A DNA stretch of 64,000 bases from Micromonospora sp. U21 (lineage in GTDB: Bacteria; Actinomycetota; Actinomycetes; Mycobacteriales; Micromonosporaceae): positions 1 to 64,000 of the forward strand of contig NZ_JAGPYK010000008.1 of the NCBI RefSeq assembly GCF_018070045.1, read 5' to 3'. Each line of letters begins with the position of its first letter. Position 1 is the first letter of the stretch. The notes beneath the pieces were generated by a model. It was not told the DNA's origin and made no database searches. It saw only the letters and a list, made by a program, of their open reading frames with translations. This document shows, one piece after another, positions 1-11,171 of this stretch. The position numbers were made by a program, and so were the translations under genes.

Positions 1-56
1 GATCTAGGGCGAAGCGCTGCCAGTCGATCTCCACGCACGACGATTCGCCCTAGATC
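1..56. repeat. Inverted repeat at the left edge
   Basis: Positions 1-13 and 44-56 are perfect 13-bp inverted arms (GATCTAGGGCGAA and its complement) around a 30-nt loop. The stop codon of the ABC gene (50-52) lies inside the right arm, so the structure would form at the end of that transcript. There is no T-tract, so it may be a terminator-like hairpin or a dispersed palindrome. The left arm touches the window edge and could be longer. Confidence 0.6.
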
Positions 57-2152
57 GGCGCGGGCTGGGGGACGGCGGTGGCGGCCGGGTCGCCGGATTC
101 GTCGTCGACCGCCGCGCCGGTGAACTGGGAGCGGTAGAGGTGGTGGTAGGGGCCGTGGGCGGCCAGCAGTTTCTCGTGGGTGCCCTGCTCGACGATGCGA
201 CCGTTCTCCATCATCAGGATCAGGTCGGCGTCGCGGATGGTGGAGAGCCGGTGCGCGATGACGAAGCTGGTCCGGTCCGAGCGCAGCGCGGCCATCGCGC
301 GCTGGAGCAGCACCTCGGTGCGGGTGTCCACCGAGCTGGTCGCCTCGTCCAGGATCAGCAGGGACGGCTCGGCGAGGAACGCTCGGGCGATGGTGATGAG
401 CTGCTTCTCGCCGGCGCTGACGTTGCTGCCCTCCTCGTCGATGACCGTGTCGTAGCCGTCCGGCAGGCTGCGCACGAACCGGTCGACGAAGGTGGCCCGG
501 GCCGCGGCGAGGATCTCCTCCTCGGTCGCGTCCGGCCGGCCGTACGCGATGTTGTCCCGGATGGTGCCGCCGAAGAGCCAGGTGTCCTGGAGCACCATGC
601 CGATCCGACCCCGCAGGTCGTCGCGGCGCATGGAGGTGATGTCCACCCCGTCCAGGTTGATCCGGCCGGCGTCCAGCTCGTAGAACCGCATGACCAGGTT
701 GACCAGGGTGGTCTTGCCGGCGCCGGTCGGGCCGACGATGGCCACCGTGTGCCCTGGCTCGGCGACCAGCGACAGGTCGGCGATCAGCGGCTTGTCCGGC
801 TCGTACCGGAACGAGACGTGCTCGAACTCGACGCGGCCGTGCGGGTCGGCGACCCGGGCCGGCTGGAGCGGGTCGGGGCTCTGCTCGTCGGCGTCGAGGA
901 CCGCGAAGACCCGCTCGGCCGAGGCCACTCCGGACTGGAGCAGGTTGGCCATCGAGGCGAGCTGGGTGAGCGGCTGGGTGAACTGGCGGGAGTACTGGAT
1001 GAACGCCTGCACGTCGCCGAGGCTCATCGAGCCGGACGCCACCCGCAGCCCGCCGACCACCGCGATCGCCACGTAGCTGAGGTTTCCGATGAACATCATC
1101 GACGGCATGATGATCCCGGAGATGAACTGGGCGCCGAAGCTGGCCCGGAACAGCTCCTCGTTCTTGGCGTTGAACGCGGCCTCCACCTCACGCTGTCGGC
1201 CGAAGACCTTCACCAGCTCGTGGCCGGTGTACGCCTCCTCGATCTGGCCGTTCAGCTCGCCGGTGTGCTTCCACTGGGCGATGAACTGCTGCTGGGAGCG
1301 CTTGGCGATGCGCTGGGTGACCAGCACCGACAGCGGCACCGCGACCAGCGCCACCAGGGCCAGCAGCGGCGAGATCCAGAACATCACGGCCAGCACGCCG
1401 ACCACGGTCAGCAGCGAGGTGAGCAGCTGGCTGAGCGTCTGCTGGAGGCTGGTCGAGATGTTGTCGATGTCGTTGGTGACCCGGCTGAGCAGCTCGCCGC
1501 GGGGCTGCCGGTCGAAGTACGGCAGCGGCAGCCGGTTGAGCTTCTCCTCCACCTCGGCGCGCAGCCGCAGCACGGTGCGCTGGACCACCCCGTTGAGCAG
1601 CCAGCCCTGCCACCACGACAGCACGCTCGCGGCCAGGTAGAGCCCGAGCGCCAGCAGCAGCACCCGGCTCAGGGCGTCGAAGTCGATGCCCACGCCGGGC
1701 ACCACGTCCATCCGGGCCAGCATGTCGGCGAAGCTGTCGTTGCCGCTGGCCCGGGCCGCCGCGATGGCCTGCTCGGAGGTGGTGCCCGCCGACAGTTGCC
1801 GGCCGATCACCCCGTTGAAGATCAGGTCGGTGGCGTGACCGAGGATCTTGGGCCCGGCCACGCTGAACCCGACGCTCACCACGGCAAGGGCGATGATCGC
1901 GGCCAGGTGCAGCCGGTGCGGGCGCAGCCGGCCGAGCAGGCGCCGGGCGGACGGTCCGAAGGTCATCGACCGCTCGGCGGGCATCCCGGCACCCATCCAC
2001 GCCGGGCCGCCGCCCTGACGTCCGGGTGGCAGCCGCTTCGGCGTCCGCGCGTCGCCGCCGGGCTGCTGCGTGTCGTCCCCCGGCGTCCGCTCGTCGCCGG
2101 CCGGCTTCTGCGTGGGTACGGCCGCGGTCCGCGGCTCGTCGGGCTCGCTCAT
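50..2152 (-). CDS. ABC exporter subunit, fused permease-ATPase (catalytic-Glu subunit)
   Basis: This 700-aa protein has a Pro/Gly-rich cytosolic extension (about residues 1-75), a six-helix exporter membrane domain and a C-terminal ATPase. Walker [10 protein letters not shown] is near residue 472 and Walker [13 protein letters not shown] near 597, with the catalytic Glu present. The signature is degenerate (SAGEK instead of SGGQ) near 577. That pattern is what one half of a heterodimeric exporter shows; the partner is the upstream gene, which overlaps by 4 nt (ATGA). It probably pumps a hydrophobic compound or drug out of the cell. The substrate cannot be read from sequence. Confidence 0.93.
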   Translation of the reverse strand: MSEPDEPRTAAVPTQKPAGDERTPGDDTQQPGGDARTPKRLPPGRQGGGPAWMGAGMPAERSMTFGPSARRLLGRLRPHRLHLAAIIALAVVSVGFSVAGPKILGHATDLIFNGVIGRQLSAGTTSEQAIAAARASGNDSFADMLARMDVVPGVGIDFDALSRVLLLALGLYLAASVLSWWQGWLLNGVVQRTVLRLRAEVEEKLNRLPLPYFDRQPRGELLSRVTNDIDNISTSLQQTLSQLLTSLLTVVGVLAVMFWISPLLALVALVAVPLSVLVTQRIAKRSQQQFIAQWKHTGELNGQIEEAYTGHELVKVFGRQREVEAAFNAKNEELFRASFGAQFISGIIMPSMMFIGNLSYVAIAVVGGLRVASGSMSLGDVQAFIQYSRQFTQPLTQLASMANLLQSGVASAERVFAVLDADEQSPDPLQPARVADPHGRVEFEHVSFRYEPDKPLIADLSLVAEPGHTVAIVGPTGAGKTTLVNLVMRFYELDAGRINLDGVDITSMRRDDLRGRIGMVLQDTWLFGGTIRDNIAYGRPDATEEEILAAARATFVDRFVRSLPDGYDTVIDEEGSNVSAGEKQLITIARAFLAEPSLLILDEATSSVDTRTEVLLQRAMAALRSDRTSFVIAHRLSTIRDADLILMMENGRIVEQGTHEKLLAAHGPYHHLYRSQFTGAAVDDESGDPAATAVPQPAPI

Positions 2153-3882
2153 GCCGGCACCTCCGCGGTCTGCTGGGAGGCCACGATCTCGGCGTACGTC
2201 GGGCAGCTCTCCAGCAGTTCCTCGTGTCGTCCCACTCCGACGACCCCCCCGTCCTCAAGCACGATGATCTGGTCGGCGTCGATGATCGTGGAGACCCGCT
2301 GGGCCACGATCACCACTGCGGACTGCGCGGTGACCGGACGCAGCGCCGCCCGCAGCCGCGCGTCGGTGCCGAGGTCGAGCGCGGAGAACGAGTCGTCGAA
2401 GAGGTAGATCTCCGGCTGCCGGACCAGGGCCCGGGCGATGGCCAGGCGTTGCCGCTGCCCGCCGGAGACGGTGCTGCCACCCTGGGCGATCGGAGCGTCC
2501 AGCCCGCCGGGCATCTGGGCCACGAAGTCCCGGGCCTGGGCGATCTCCAGTGCCGTCCACAGCTCGTCGTCGGTGGCGTCCGGGTTGCCGTAGCGCAGGT
2601 TGCTGGCGACCGTGCCGGTGAACAGGTACGGCCGCTGCGGCACCAGGCCGATGCGCCGCCACAGCTCGTCGGGCGCCAGCTCCCGCACGTCCACCCCGTC
2701 GACCAGCACCGCGCCGGCGGTGACGTCGACCAGGCGGGGAATGAGCGACAGCAGGGTGGTCTTGCCCGCGCCGGTGCTGCCGATGATCGCTGTGGTGGTG
2801 CCGGGGGTGGCCCGGAAGGAGACGTCCCGCAACACCGGCTCGACCGCCCCCGGGTACTGGAAGCGCACCCCGCGCAGTTCCAGCTCGGCCCTGGTGGGCA
2901 GCTCGGCGACCGGCTGGGCGGCGGGAACCACCGAGGAGTCGGTGTCCAGCACCTCGACGATCCGCTCGGCGCAGACCGCGGCCCGGGGCACCATCATCAG
3001 CATGAAGGTGGCCATCATGACGGCCATCAGGATCTGCATCAGGTACTGGAGGAAGGCGGTGAGCGCGCCGACCTGGATCGCGCCGGCGTCCACCCGCTGC
3101 GCCCCGAACCAGAGCACCGCCACGCTGGAGACGTTCAGCACCAGCATGACCACCGGGAAGATCAGTGCCAGCAGCCGGCCGGTACGCAGCGCGGTGGCCG
3201 TCAGGTCGGCGTTGGCGACGGCGAAGCGATCCGTCTCGTACGGCTCGCGGACGAAGGCGCGGACGACGCGGATGCCGGTGATCTGCTCGCGCAGCACCCG
3301 GTTGACCGTGTCGATCCGGGTCTGCATCAGCCGGAAGCCCGGCACCATCCGGCGGATGATCATGCTGAGCGCGACGGCCAGCACGGGCACGCTGACCAGC
3401 ATCAGCCAGGAGAGCCCGAGATCCTCCCGGAGCGCCATCACCACACCGCCCACGCTCATGATCGGCGCGGCGACCAGCATGGTGCAGCTCATCAGCACGA
3501 GCATCTGCACCTGCTGCACGTCGTTCGTGTTGCGGGTGATCAGCGACGGCGCGCCGAACCGGGCCACCTCGCGGGCGGAGAAGCGGTTGACGTGCCCGAA
3601 CAGGGTCGCGCGCACGTCCCGGCCGAAGCCCATCGCGATCCGCGCGCCCAGGTACACCGCGGCGATCGAACAGATGATCTGGATCAGGCTGACCAGCAGC
3701 ATCCAGCCGCCGATGCGCACGATGTAGTCGGTGTCGCCCCGGGCCACGCCCCGGTCGATGATGTCGGCGTTGAGGCTGGGCAGGTAGAGCGACGCCATGG
3801 TGCCCACGAACTGGAGCAGCACCACCGCCGTCAACGGTCGCTGGTAGGCGCGCAACTGGTTGCGCAGCAGTCGGATCAGCAC
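2149..3882 (-). CDS. ABC exporter subunit, fused permease-ATPase (degenerate-Walker-B subunit)
   Basis: This 577-aa type I exporter half has Walker [10 protein letters not shown] near residue 367, a canonical signature SGGQRQRL near 472 and Walker [13 protein letters not shown] near 490. In Walker B the catalytic Glu is replaced by Asp. This complements the downstream subunit, whose signature is degenerate, as in TM287/288- and LmrCD-type heterodimers. The open frame extends upstream to 4284, but the real start is GTG at 3882: GAAGGA lies just upstream, homology begins there, and the extra part is antisense to nothing but out of frame with the marR gene. It overlaps marR by 7 nt, so the three genes form an operon. 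Confidence 0.93.
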   Translation of the reverse strand: MLIRLLRNQLRAYQRPLTAVVLLQFVGTMASLYLPSLNADIIDRGVARGDTDYIVRIGGWMLLVSLIQIICSIAAVYLGARIAMGFGRDVRATLFGHVNRFSAREVARFGAPSLITRNTNDVQQVQMLVLMSCTMLVAAPIMSVGGVVMALREDLGLSWLMLVSVPVLAVALSMIIRRMVPGFRLMQTRIDTVNRVLREQITGIRVVRAFVREPYETDRFAVANADLTATALRTGRLLALIFPVVMLVLNVSSVAVLWFGAQRVDAGAIQVGALTAFLQYLMQILMAVMMATFMLMMVPRAAVCAERIVEVLDTDSSVVPAAQPVAELPTRAELELRGVRFQYPGAVEPVLRDVSFRATPGTTTAIIGSTGAGKTTLLSLIPRLVDVTAGAVLVDGVDVRELAPDELWRRIGLVPQRPYLFTGTVASNLRYGNPDATDDELWTALEIAQARDFVAQMPGGLDAPIAQGGSTVSGGQRQRLAIARALVRQPEIYLFDDSFSALDLGTDARLRAALRPVTAQSAVVIVAQRVSTIIDADQIIVLEDGGVVGVGRHEELLESCPTYAEIVASQQTAEVPA

Positions 3883-4358
3883 GCCGGGTCCTTCGCTTCG
3901 GTGCGGCGTCCGGTCATCCGTGGGTCGTCCCCGCTGCCGATGACCTCGAGCAGGAACTCCCGGATCACCTGGGCCTTCGCCGGGTCGGCGTCGACCGAGG
4001 TGAGCGGGCGTCCGGAGTGCATCAGCGTGGTGAGGGCCGCCACCCGCTCCCGCCCGGCGGGGGTGATGGCGAGCCGGACGCTGCGTCGGTCGCGGTCGTC
4101 GCGCTGCCGCTCGACCAGCCCCTCGCGGGCCAGTGTGTCCACGATGCCGGTCAGGGTGGCCGGGCGCACGAAGCCCCGCTCGGCGACTTCGCGGTGGGGC
4201 AGCTCGCCGTGCCGGGCGAGCGTCATCAGGGTCACCATGCCGGCCTGGGTGAGGCCGTGCTCCTCGGCGAGGTAGCGGTTCCACCGCTGCCCGACGAGGT
4301 GCCCGGCCACCACCAGCAGCCGGCCGAGCGGCACATCCTGGAGAGTGACGAGTTCCAC
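3876..4358 (-). CDS. MarR-family transcriptional regulator
   Basis: This 160-aa winged-helix protein is the first gene of the exporter operon. The segment LTQAGMVTLMTLARHGELPH leads into the recognition region (about residues 45-75), and the wing carries RDDRDRRSVRLAITPAGRE (about 92-110). MarR proteins bind palindromes as dimers and usually release DNA when they bind a small ligand, often one exported by the adjacent pump. The GTG start at 4358 lies 6 nt after a TAATCT -10 box (4365-4370, minus strand), so the mRNA is probably leaderless. A palindrome at 4373-4389 sits just upstream of that box, which suggests autoregulation. Confidence 0.9.
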   Translation of the reverse strand: MELVTLQDVPLGRLLVVAGHLVGQRWNRYLAEEHGLTQAGMVTLMTLARHGELPHREVAERGFVRPATLTGIVDTLAREGLVERQRDDRDRRSVRLAITPAGRERVAALTTLMHSGRPLTSVDADPAKAQVIREFLLEVIGSGDDPRMTGRRTEAKDPAC

Positions 4359-4372
4359 GACAGCAGATTAGC

Positions 4373-4389
4373 CCCCTGATAGTCAGGGG
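4373..4389. promoter_or_regulatory. Candidate MarR operator palindrome
   Basis: CCCCTGA-TAG-TCAGGGG is a perfect 7-bp inverted repeat. It lies directly upstream of the TAATCT -10 box of the marR-ABC operon and covers the stop codon of the convergent-side doxX gene (4383-4385). The position fits an operator that blocks polymerase. It could also be a small hairpin ending the doxX transcript. Confidence 0.5.
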
Positions 4390-4829
4390 CCAAACGAAAT
4401 GACGGCCGCGGCGGCTACGAACACGATCTGCAGAGCGGTGCGCTGGACGAGTGGAGTGACCGGTCGCCCGGCCAGGGCCAGCTTCCGGCGGGCAGCCGAG
4501 ACGTTGGCCGGGAACATCGCGAGCATCAGCAGACCGAGCCCGATGGCGGCCGGACGGGCGGTCGCCGGGACCAGCAGGCCGACCGCGCCGACCAGCTCCA
4601 GCGCGCCGGTGACGGTGACCAGCAGGTCCGGCCGGGGCAGGCCGGGCGGGACCATCGCGATCAGGTCGGTGCGGCGTTGGCCGACGAAGTGCGCCACGGC
4701 GGTCAGCGTGAACATCAGGGCCAGTCCGACCCGTAGGGCGGGGTGCCAGCCGTCCAGCGCGGCGACGCCTGCGAAGCCGGTCAACCGGGCCAGTGCGGTG
4801 CCGACCAGCAGGGCGATCAGGGGTGCCAT
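4383..4829 (-). CDS. DoxX-like small membrane protein
   Basis: This 148-aa protein has about four hydrophobic helices and resembles DoxX/DoxX-like (DUF4345/DoxX_2) proteins: a first helix pair around ALRVGLALMFTLTAVAHFVG and a Pro/Gly segment LVTVTGALELVGAVGLLVP. Such proteins are often linked to redox stress or quinone chemistry, but no enzymatic role is firm. A good ribosome site (GAGGAGG) precedes the ATG at 4829. It is divergent from the tetR gene at 4911, and the shared intergenic region carries two TetR-type operators, so it is probably the target of that repressor. Confidence 0.8.
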   Translation of the reverse strand: MAPLIALLVGTALARLTGFAGVAALDGWHPALRVGLALMFTLTAVAHFVGQRRTDLIAMVPPGLPRPDLLVTVTGALELVGAVGLLVPATARPAAIGLGLLMLAMFPANVSAARRKLALAGRPVTPLVQRTALQIVFVAAAAVISFGP

Positions 4830-4847
4830 CGGAATCCTCCTCGTGAA

Positions 4848-4862
4848 CTTGCCACTGGCAAG
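4848..4862. promoter_or_regulatory. TetR operator 1 (doxX side)
   Basis: CTTGCCACTGGCAAG is a perfect 7+1+7 palindrome between the divergent doxX-like and tetR genes. It sits 19 nt from the doxX start, where it would overlap or follow that promoter. A second copy lies at 4883-4897. Confidence 0.75.
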
Positions 4863-4882
4863 ATTGCCTCGGTGGGTGTCAT

Positions 4883-4897
4883 CTTGTCAATGGCAAG
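4883..4897. promoter_or_regulatory. TetR operator 2 (tetR side)
   Basis: CTTGTCAATGGCAAG matches operator 1 at 13 of 15 positions. Its centre is 35 bp from that of operator 1. It ends one base before the TAGGAT -10 box (4899-4904) of the tetR gene, so a bound repressor would cover the -10/-35 spacer. Confidence 0.72.
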
Positions 4898-4910
4898 ATA
4901 GGATTCGGGC

Positions 4911-5471
4911 ATGACCGGAACGCGCGCCTACCACCACGGCGACCTGCGCAACGCCCTGCTCGCCGCCGCGCTGGAGGCGATCGAGGAGGTCGGGCCGGCC
5001 GCGCTGAGCCTGCGCGACCTGGCCCGCCGAGCCGGCGTCTCGCACGCCGCGCCCGCCCACCACTTCGGCGACAAGGCGGGTCTGCTCACCACCCTGGCAG
5101 CCCAGGGCTTCGACCTGTTGGCGCAGGCGCTGACCGCGGCGGGCGACGACCTGCTGGCCGCCGGTGTCGCGTACGTCGACTTCGCCGTCCGGCGCCGCGC
5201 GCACTTCGAGGTGATGTTCCGGCCCGAGCTCTACCGGGCCGACGACGCCGAGCTGGTGAACGCGCAGGGGAGGGCCAGGGCCGCGCTGCGGGCCGGGGTG
5301 GCCACGCTGCCCACCCGTGGTGCGCCCGCCGACGCCGACCGGGACGCGCTCGCGGCCTGGTCGATCGCGCACGGCTTCGCGACCCTCTGGCTCGCGGGCG
5401 CACTGCCGGAACGGGTCGGTGACGAGCCGCGAGAGGCCGCCCGCGCCGTGCTGCGCCGACTGGTCACCTGA
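4911..5471 (+). CDS. TetR/AcrR-family repressor
   Basis: This 186-aa protein has an N-terminal helix-turn-helix (LSLRDLARRAGVSHAAPAHH, about residues 34-53) and a C-terminal ligand domain of the WHG type. The ATG at 4911 is 6 nt after TAGGAT, so translation is probably leaderless. Two palindromes lie immediately upstream, between it and the divergent doxX-like gene. The expected role is repression of doxX and of itself, relieved by an unknown small molecule. Confidence 0.9.
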   Translation: MTGTRAYHHGDLRNALLAAALEAIEEVGPAALSLRDLARRAGVSHAAPAHHFGDKAGLLTTLAAQGFDLLAQALTAAGDDLLAAGVAYVDFAVRRRAHFEVMFRPELYRADDAELVNAQGRARAALRAGVATLPTRGAPADADRDALAAWSIAHGFATLWLAGALPERVGDEPREAARAVLRRLVT

Positions 5472-5493
5472 CGGAGTCGATCACCCCCACGGC

Positions 5494-6975
<1,482 letters not shown>

Positions 6976-7039
6976 TCACGTAAAACACTCCCGCCGGCGT
7001 TCGCCTGATCCCAGGAGGTGTCACCTGTCCCGGGAGTGG

Positions 7040-7636
7040 TCAGCCCAACAGGAGCGCCGCGGCGAGCCCGGCCATCACGATGGCGATGACCGCGTCCAGG
7101 ACCCGCCAGGCGGCGGCACGGGCGAGCAGCGGCGCGAGGCGCTGCGCACCGGCGCCGAGCGCGGTGAACCAGACCACGCTGGCCAGGGCGGCCGCGGCGC
7201 CGAAGACCCAGCGGTGCGGGTGCTGCTGTGCCACCCCGCCGAGGAGCAGCACGGTGTCCAGGTAGACGTGCGGGTTCAGGTAGGTGAAGGCGGCGCAGGC
7301 GAGCAGGGTGGCCCGCAGGGTGGTCGGCGGCCGCTCGGTGGGCAACAGGGCGCCGGGACGCAGGGCGCGGCGGGCGGCGAGCGCCGCGTAGCAGAGCAGG
7401 AACGTCGCGCCGCCCCAGCGGATCGCCGTCAGCACGCCCGGGCGGCCCGTCACCAGCGTGCCGACCCCGGCGACGCCCGCCGTGATGAGCAGGGCGTCCG
7501 ACGCGGCGCAGGTGAGCACCACGGGCACGACGTGTTCGCGGCGCAGGCCCTGGCGCAGGACGAACGCGTTCTGAGCGCCGATGGCGACGATGAGGGCGAT
7601 GGAGATCGAGAAGCCGGCGATGGCGGAGGTGAGCAC
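7040..7636 (-). CDS. LysE/ArgO-family amino-acid exporter
   Basis: This 198-aa protein has about six hydrophobic helices. Its N-terminal segment AIGAQNAFVLRQGLRREHV is typical of LysE exporters, which export Lys/Arg by proton- or membrane-potential-driven transport. It is divergent from a LysR-type regulator, exactly like lysE-lysG of Corynebacterium. The GTG start at 7636 sits 6 nt after TAGCGT (minus strand), so it is probably leaderless. Confidence 0.92.
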   Translation of the reverse strand: MLTSAIAGFSISIALIVAIGAQNAFVLRQGLRREHVVPVVLTCAASDALLITAGVAGVGTLVTGRPGVLTAIRWGGATFLLCYAALAARRALRPGALLPTERPPTTLRATLLACAAFTYLNPHVYLDTVLLLGGVAQQHPHRWVFGAAAALASVVWFTALGAGAQRLAPLLARAAAWRVLDAVIAIVMAGLAAALLLG

Positions 7637-7705
7637 GGATCGACGCTAGGGCCGGGCGCTAACACCAGTCCAACTAAACATTCTCACCTAGCTTAAGCTC
7701 TGCTG

Positions 7706-8599
7706 ATGGAAGGTCTCGACTCGGCGCAGCTGCGGACGCTCGACGCGGTGGTCGCGGAGGGCAGCTTCGAGGCGGCGGCCCGGCTGCTGCACGTCACACC
7801 GTCGGCGGTGAGCCAGCGGATCAAGGCTTTGGAGGAGACCGTCGGCCAGGTGCTGGTCCGCCGGACCCGACCGTGCGTGGCGACCGAGGCTGGCCGCCCG
7901 CTGCTGCGCCTGGCCGGCCAGCTCACGCTGCTCGAACGGGAGGCGCTGGCCGACGCCCGCGGCCCGCTGGCCGGCGGAGGCCGCGTCCGGGTCGCCGTGG
8001 TGGTCAACGCGGACTCGCTGGCCACCTGGTTCCCCGCAGCCCTGGCCCGACTGCCGCAGCGGAACGGCCTCTCCTTCGACCTGCGGCAGGACGATCAGGA
8101 CCACACCGCGGAACTGCTCCGGGACGGTTCGGTGACGGCGGCGGTGACCGCCCAACGGGAGGCCGTGCAGGGCTGCCGGGTGCTGCGGCTCGGCGCCATG
8201 CGCTACCGCGCGCTGGCCACGCCGGAGTTCGCCGCGTCCCACTTCGTCGGCGGGTTCACCCCTTCCGCGCTGGCGGTCGCGCCGCTGGTCGTCTTCGACC
8301 GGAAGGACCGGGTGCAGCACCGCTTCATCCGGGCGGTGGCGGGTCGCCCCCTCGACCCGCCGGTGCACTACGTGCCGTCGGTGCCGGCCTTCAGCGAGGC
8401 GATCCGGCTCGGGCTCGGCTGGAGCCTGGTGCCGGAACAGATCGCCGAGGCCGACCTGGCCGCCGGTCGCTGCGTCGACCTCGCGCCGGACCGGCACCTG
8501 GATGTCCCGCTCTACTGGCAGCACTGGCGACTGGAGTCGGACGTACTGAACGCCTTGACCGCCGCCGTCCGCGGAGTCGCCGCCGAGACCCTCCGCTGA
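7706..8599 (+). CDS. LysR-family regulator, LysG/ArgP type
   Basis: This 297-aa protein has an N-terminal LysR helix-turn-helix (residues about 17-45, FEAAARLLHVTPSAVSQRIK) and a substrate-binding effector domain that probably senses basic amino acids. It is divergent from lysE across about 70 nt, consistent with activating exporter expression when lysine or arginine builds up. The ATG at 7706 is 6 nt after TAAGCT (7694-7699), which again indicates a leaderless transcript. Confidence 0.93.
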   Translation: MEGLDSAQLRTLDAVVAEGSFEAAARLLHVTPSAVSQRIKALEETVGQVLVRRTRPCVATEAGRPLLRLAGQLTLLEREALADARGPLAGGGRVRVAVVVNADSLATWFPAALARLPQRNGLSFDLRQDDQDHTAELLRDGSVTAAVTAQREAVQGCRVLRLGAMRYRALATPEFAASHFVGGFTPSALAVAPLVVFDRKDRVQHRFIRAVAGRPLDPPVHYVPSVPAFSEAIRLGLGWSLVPEQIAEADLAAGRCVDLAPDRHLDVPLYWQHWRLESDVLNALTAAVRGVAAETLR

Positions 8600-8633
8600 C
8601 GGCCGGCGCGTCGCGCCGACTGCCCGCCAGGCT

Positions 8634-8656
8634 GTTAGGGAGGGACCCTTCCCAAC
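8634..8656. repeat. GTTAGGGA...TCCCAAC hairpin between convergent genes
   Basis: Two 11-nt arms (GTTAGGGAGGG / CCCTTCCCAAC, 9 of 11 paired) flank a single A between lysG (+) and accA3 (-). It probably terminates both transcripts. Related AGAGGAAGGG-containing copies lie at 27893-27944. Confidence 0.5.
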
Positions 8657-8659
8657 GGC

Positions 8660-10411
8660 TCAGGCGATGGTGCAGATCGCGGCACCAGCGGTGATCACGG
8701 CGCCGACCTCGGCGGAGAGTCCGCTGACCGTGCCGGTCTTGTGGGCGTGCAGCGGCTGCTCCATCTTCATCGCCTCCAGCACCACCACCAGGTCGCCCTC
8801 GACGACGGTGTCGCCGTCCGCCACGGCGATCTTGACGATCGTGCCCTGCATCGGCGAGGTGAGCGTGTCGCCACCGACCGGTGCGCCGGCCTTGGCCCCG
8901 CCACCGCGCCGGGTCGGCTTGCGGGAGGCGGGCGCGGCGGTGGTCGTACCCCCGCCGAAGCCGGCGGGGAGGCTGACCTCCAGCCGCTTGCCGCTCACCT
9001 CGACCACGACGGTCTCGCGTTCGGCCGATGCCTCGGCGGCGCCGGCGGCGGCGGCGAAGGGCGGCACGGTGTTGTGGAACTCGGTCTCGATCCACCGGGT
9101 GTGCACGGTGAACGGCTCGGCGGTGAACGCCTCGTCCCGTACCACCAGCCGGTGGAACGGCAGCGCGGTGGCCATCCCGTCGACCACCATCTCGTCCAGC
9201 GCGCGGCGGGCCCGCTCCAGCGCCTCGGTTCGCGTCTCACCGGTGATGATCACCTTGGCCAGCAGCGAGTCGAAGTTGCCGCCGATCACGTCACCGGCCG
9301 AGATGCCGGTGTCCACCCGGACACCGGGGCCGGTGGGCAGCCGCAGCGCGGTGACCGTGCCGGGGGCGGGCAGGAAGTTGCGGCCCGGGTCCTCGCCGTT
9401 GATCCGGAACTCGATGGAGTGCCCGCGCGGCGTGGGGTCCTCGGTGCTGCGCAGCTTCTCGCCGTCGGCGATCCGGAACTGCTCGCGGACCAGGTCGATG
9501 CCGGCGGTCTCCTCGGTCACCGGATGCTCGACCTGGAGCCGGGTGTTGACCTCCAGGAAGGAGATGGTGCCGTCCACGCCGACCAGGTACTCCACCGTGC
9601 CGGCGCCGTGGTAACCGGCCTCGCGGCAGATCGCCTTGGCACTGTCGTGGATCTGGGCCCGCTGGGCATCGCTGAGGAACGGCGCGGGGGCCTCCTCGAC
9701 CAGCTTCTGGTGCCGCCGCTGCAACGAGCAGTCCCGGGTGCCCACCACGATCACGTTGCCGTGCTGGTCGGCGAGGACCTGCGCCTCGACGTGCCGCGGC
9801 TGGTCCAGGTAGCGCTCGACGAAGCACTCCCCCCGGCCGAACGCCGCGACCGCCTCCCGGGTGGCCGACTCGAACAGCTGGGGGATCTCCTCCATGGTCC
9901 GGGCCACCTTGAGCCCGCGTCCGCCGCCACCGAAGGCGGCCTTGATGGCGACCGGCAGACCGTGGTCGACGGCGAACGCCATCACCTCGTCCGGGCTGGC
10001 CACCGGGTCCGGGGTGCCGGGGACCAGCGGTGCGCCGGCGCGCTGCGCGATGTGCCGGGCGGTGACCTTGTCACCGAGGTCTCGGATCGCCTGCGGGGTG
10101 GGGCCGATCCAGGTCAGCCCGGCGTCGATGACCGCCTGGGCGAACTCGGCGTTCTCGGACAGGAAGCCGTAGCCGGGGTGCACGGCGTCGGCGCCGGCCC
10201 GCGCGGCCACGTCGAGCAGCTTGTCGATGCGCAGGTACGTCTCGGTCGCGCTGTCCCCGCCGAGCGCGTACGCCTCGTCGGCGAGCGTGGCGTGCAGGGC
10301 GTCGCGGTCGGAGTCCGCGTACACGGCGACACTGCCCAGGCCGGCGTCGCGGCAGGCGCGGATCACCCGGACGGCGATCTCGCCGCGGTTGGCGATAAGG
10401 ACCTTGCGCAC
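8660..10411 (-). CDS. Acyl-CoA carboxylase alpha subunit: biotin carboxylase plus biotin carrier
   Basis: This 583-aa protein activates bicarbonate with ATP and carboxylates its own biotin, feeding AccD subunits that make malonyl- or methylmalonyl-CoA. The biotin carboxylase domain starts [17 protein letters not shown], with the ATP-grasp Gly loop [13 protein letters not shown] (157-169) and [14 protein letters not shown] (287-300). The C-terminal carrier has EAMKMEQ, with K549 as the biotinylated Lys. The frame opens at 10459, but GTG at 10411 is preferred: GGAGGA lies 9 nt upstream and the family begins there. It corresponds to M. tuberculosis accA3. Confidence 0.93.
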   Translation of the reverse strand: MRKVLIANRGEIAVRVIRACRDAGLGSVAVYADSDRDALHATLADEAYALGGDSATETYLRIDKLLDVAARAGADAVHPGYGFLSENAEFAQAVIDAGLTWIGPTPQAIRDLGDKVTARHIAQRAGAPLVPGTPDPVASPDEVMAFAVDHGLPVAIKAAFGGGGRGLKVARTMEEIPQLFESATREAVAAFGRGECFVERYLDQPRHVEAQVLADQHGNVIVVGTRDCSLQRRHQKLVEEAPAPFLSDAQRAQIHDSAKAICREAGYHGAGTVEYLVGVDGTISFLEVNTRLQVEHPVTEETAGIDLVREQFRIADGEKLRSTEDPTPRGHSIEFRINGEDPGRNFLPAPGTVTALRLPTGPGVRVDTGISAGDVIGGNFDSLLAKVIITGETRTEALERARRALDEMVVDGMATALPFHRLVVRDEAFTAEPFTVHTRWIETEFHNTVPPFAAAAGAAEASAERETVVVEVSGKRLEVSLPAGFGGGTTTAAPASRKPTRRGGGAKAGAPVGGDTLTSPMQGTIVKIAVADGDTVVEGDLVVVLEAMKMEQPLHAHKTGTVSGLSAEVGAVITAGAAICTIA

Positions 10412-10515
10412 CTTCGTGGCTCCTCCCGGCAGGTTACTGACCGGGAGTGTATCGGCCACCCTGGTGGCCCTAACGATCGCTCAGTGTGGGATGCCGCACT
10501 GTGCCTGCCGCGTTC

Positions 10516-10531
10516 TAGTCAAACTTGCCTA
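10516..10531. promoter_or_regulatory. Candidate PadR autoregulatory operator
   Basis: TAGTCAAACTTGCCTA is an imperfect palindrome (TAGTCAA / TTGCCTA). It ends just before the TACGCT -10 box (10533-10538) of the padR gene. It shares a TCAANNTTG core with the palindrome upstream of the exporter at 11172. Confidence 0.5.
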
Positions 10532-10544
10532 TTACGCTTGTCCG

Positions 10545-11171
10545 GTGTCTGCGACTCGGATGATGATTCTCGGTCTGGTGCGGTGGATGCAGCCCGTACA
10601 CGGCTATGACGTGCGCCGCGAGCTGCTGAGCTGGAGCGCCGACAAGTGGGCCAACGTGCAGCCCGGGTCGATCTACCACGCGCTGCGCAAACTCACCGAG
10701 GAGGGCCTCCTCCGCGCCGTCGCCACCGAGCAGGTCGGCGCCCGTCCGGCGCGTACCACCTACGAGGTGACCCCGAAGGGCGAGGACGAGTTCGAGACGC
10801 TGCTGCGCGGCCTCTGGTGGAACTTCTCCGAGCCGGTGGACCCGTTCGCGGCGGCGTTCTCCTTCCTGCCCGCGATGCCACGTCCCGAGGCGGCGGCGGC
10901 CCTGCGCAACCGGGCCAACCTGCTGCGGGCCGGCATCGAGTCGATGCGCGCCTCGCTGGATTCGGACTGGGTGCGCAACACCAAGCCCGCGCACGTGGGG
11001 TGGATGTTCGAGCTCTGGTCGGCGCGGGCCGAGGCGGAGATGGCCTGGTGCGAGCGGATCGCCGAGAAAATCGATTCCGGAGTGTCGTACCTACCTGCTG
11101 AGCTGGAGAACGCCGAGGGCTGGCCGCAGTGGACGGACGGGGCCGAGCCGACCGCTCGCAACGCGGAATAA
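10545..11171 (+). CDS. PadR-family transcriptional regulator
   Basis: This 208-aa protein has the PadR winged helix: MMILGLVRWMQPVHGYDVRR, then GSIYHALRKLTEEGLL and a wing around ARTTYEVTPKGEDEF. A C-terminal dimerisation part follows (Vir_C/PadR_C type). The GTG start at 10545 is 6 nt after TACGCT; the frame upstream to 10221 is only read-through opposite accA3. PadR proteins usually repress an adjacent efflux system, and here the drrAB-like exporter follows on the same strand 121 nt downstream behind its own promoter. Confidence 0.9.
   Translation: MSATRMMILGLVRWMQPVHGYDVRRELLSWSADKWANVQPGSIYHALRKLTEEGLLRAVATEQVGARPARTTYEVTPKGEDEFETLLRGLWWNFSEPVDPFAAAFSFLPAMPRPEAAAALRNRANLLRAGIESMRASLDSDWVRNTKPAHVGWMFELWSARAEAEMAWCERIAEKIDSGVSYLPAELENAEGWPQWTDGAEPTARNAE

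Noticed and set aside
140..4275. Long plus-strand frames opposite the ABC exporter genes
   Set aside because: They have no ribosome sites and no protein resemblance; all are shadows of the minus-strand coding frames.
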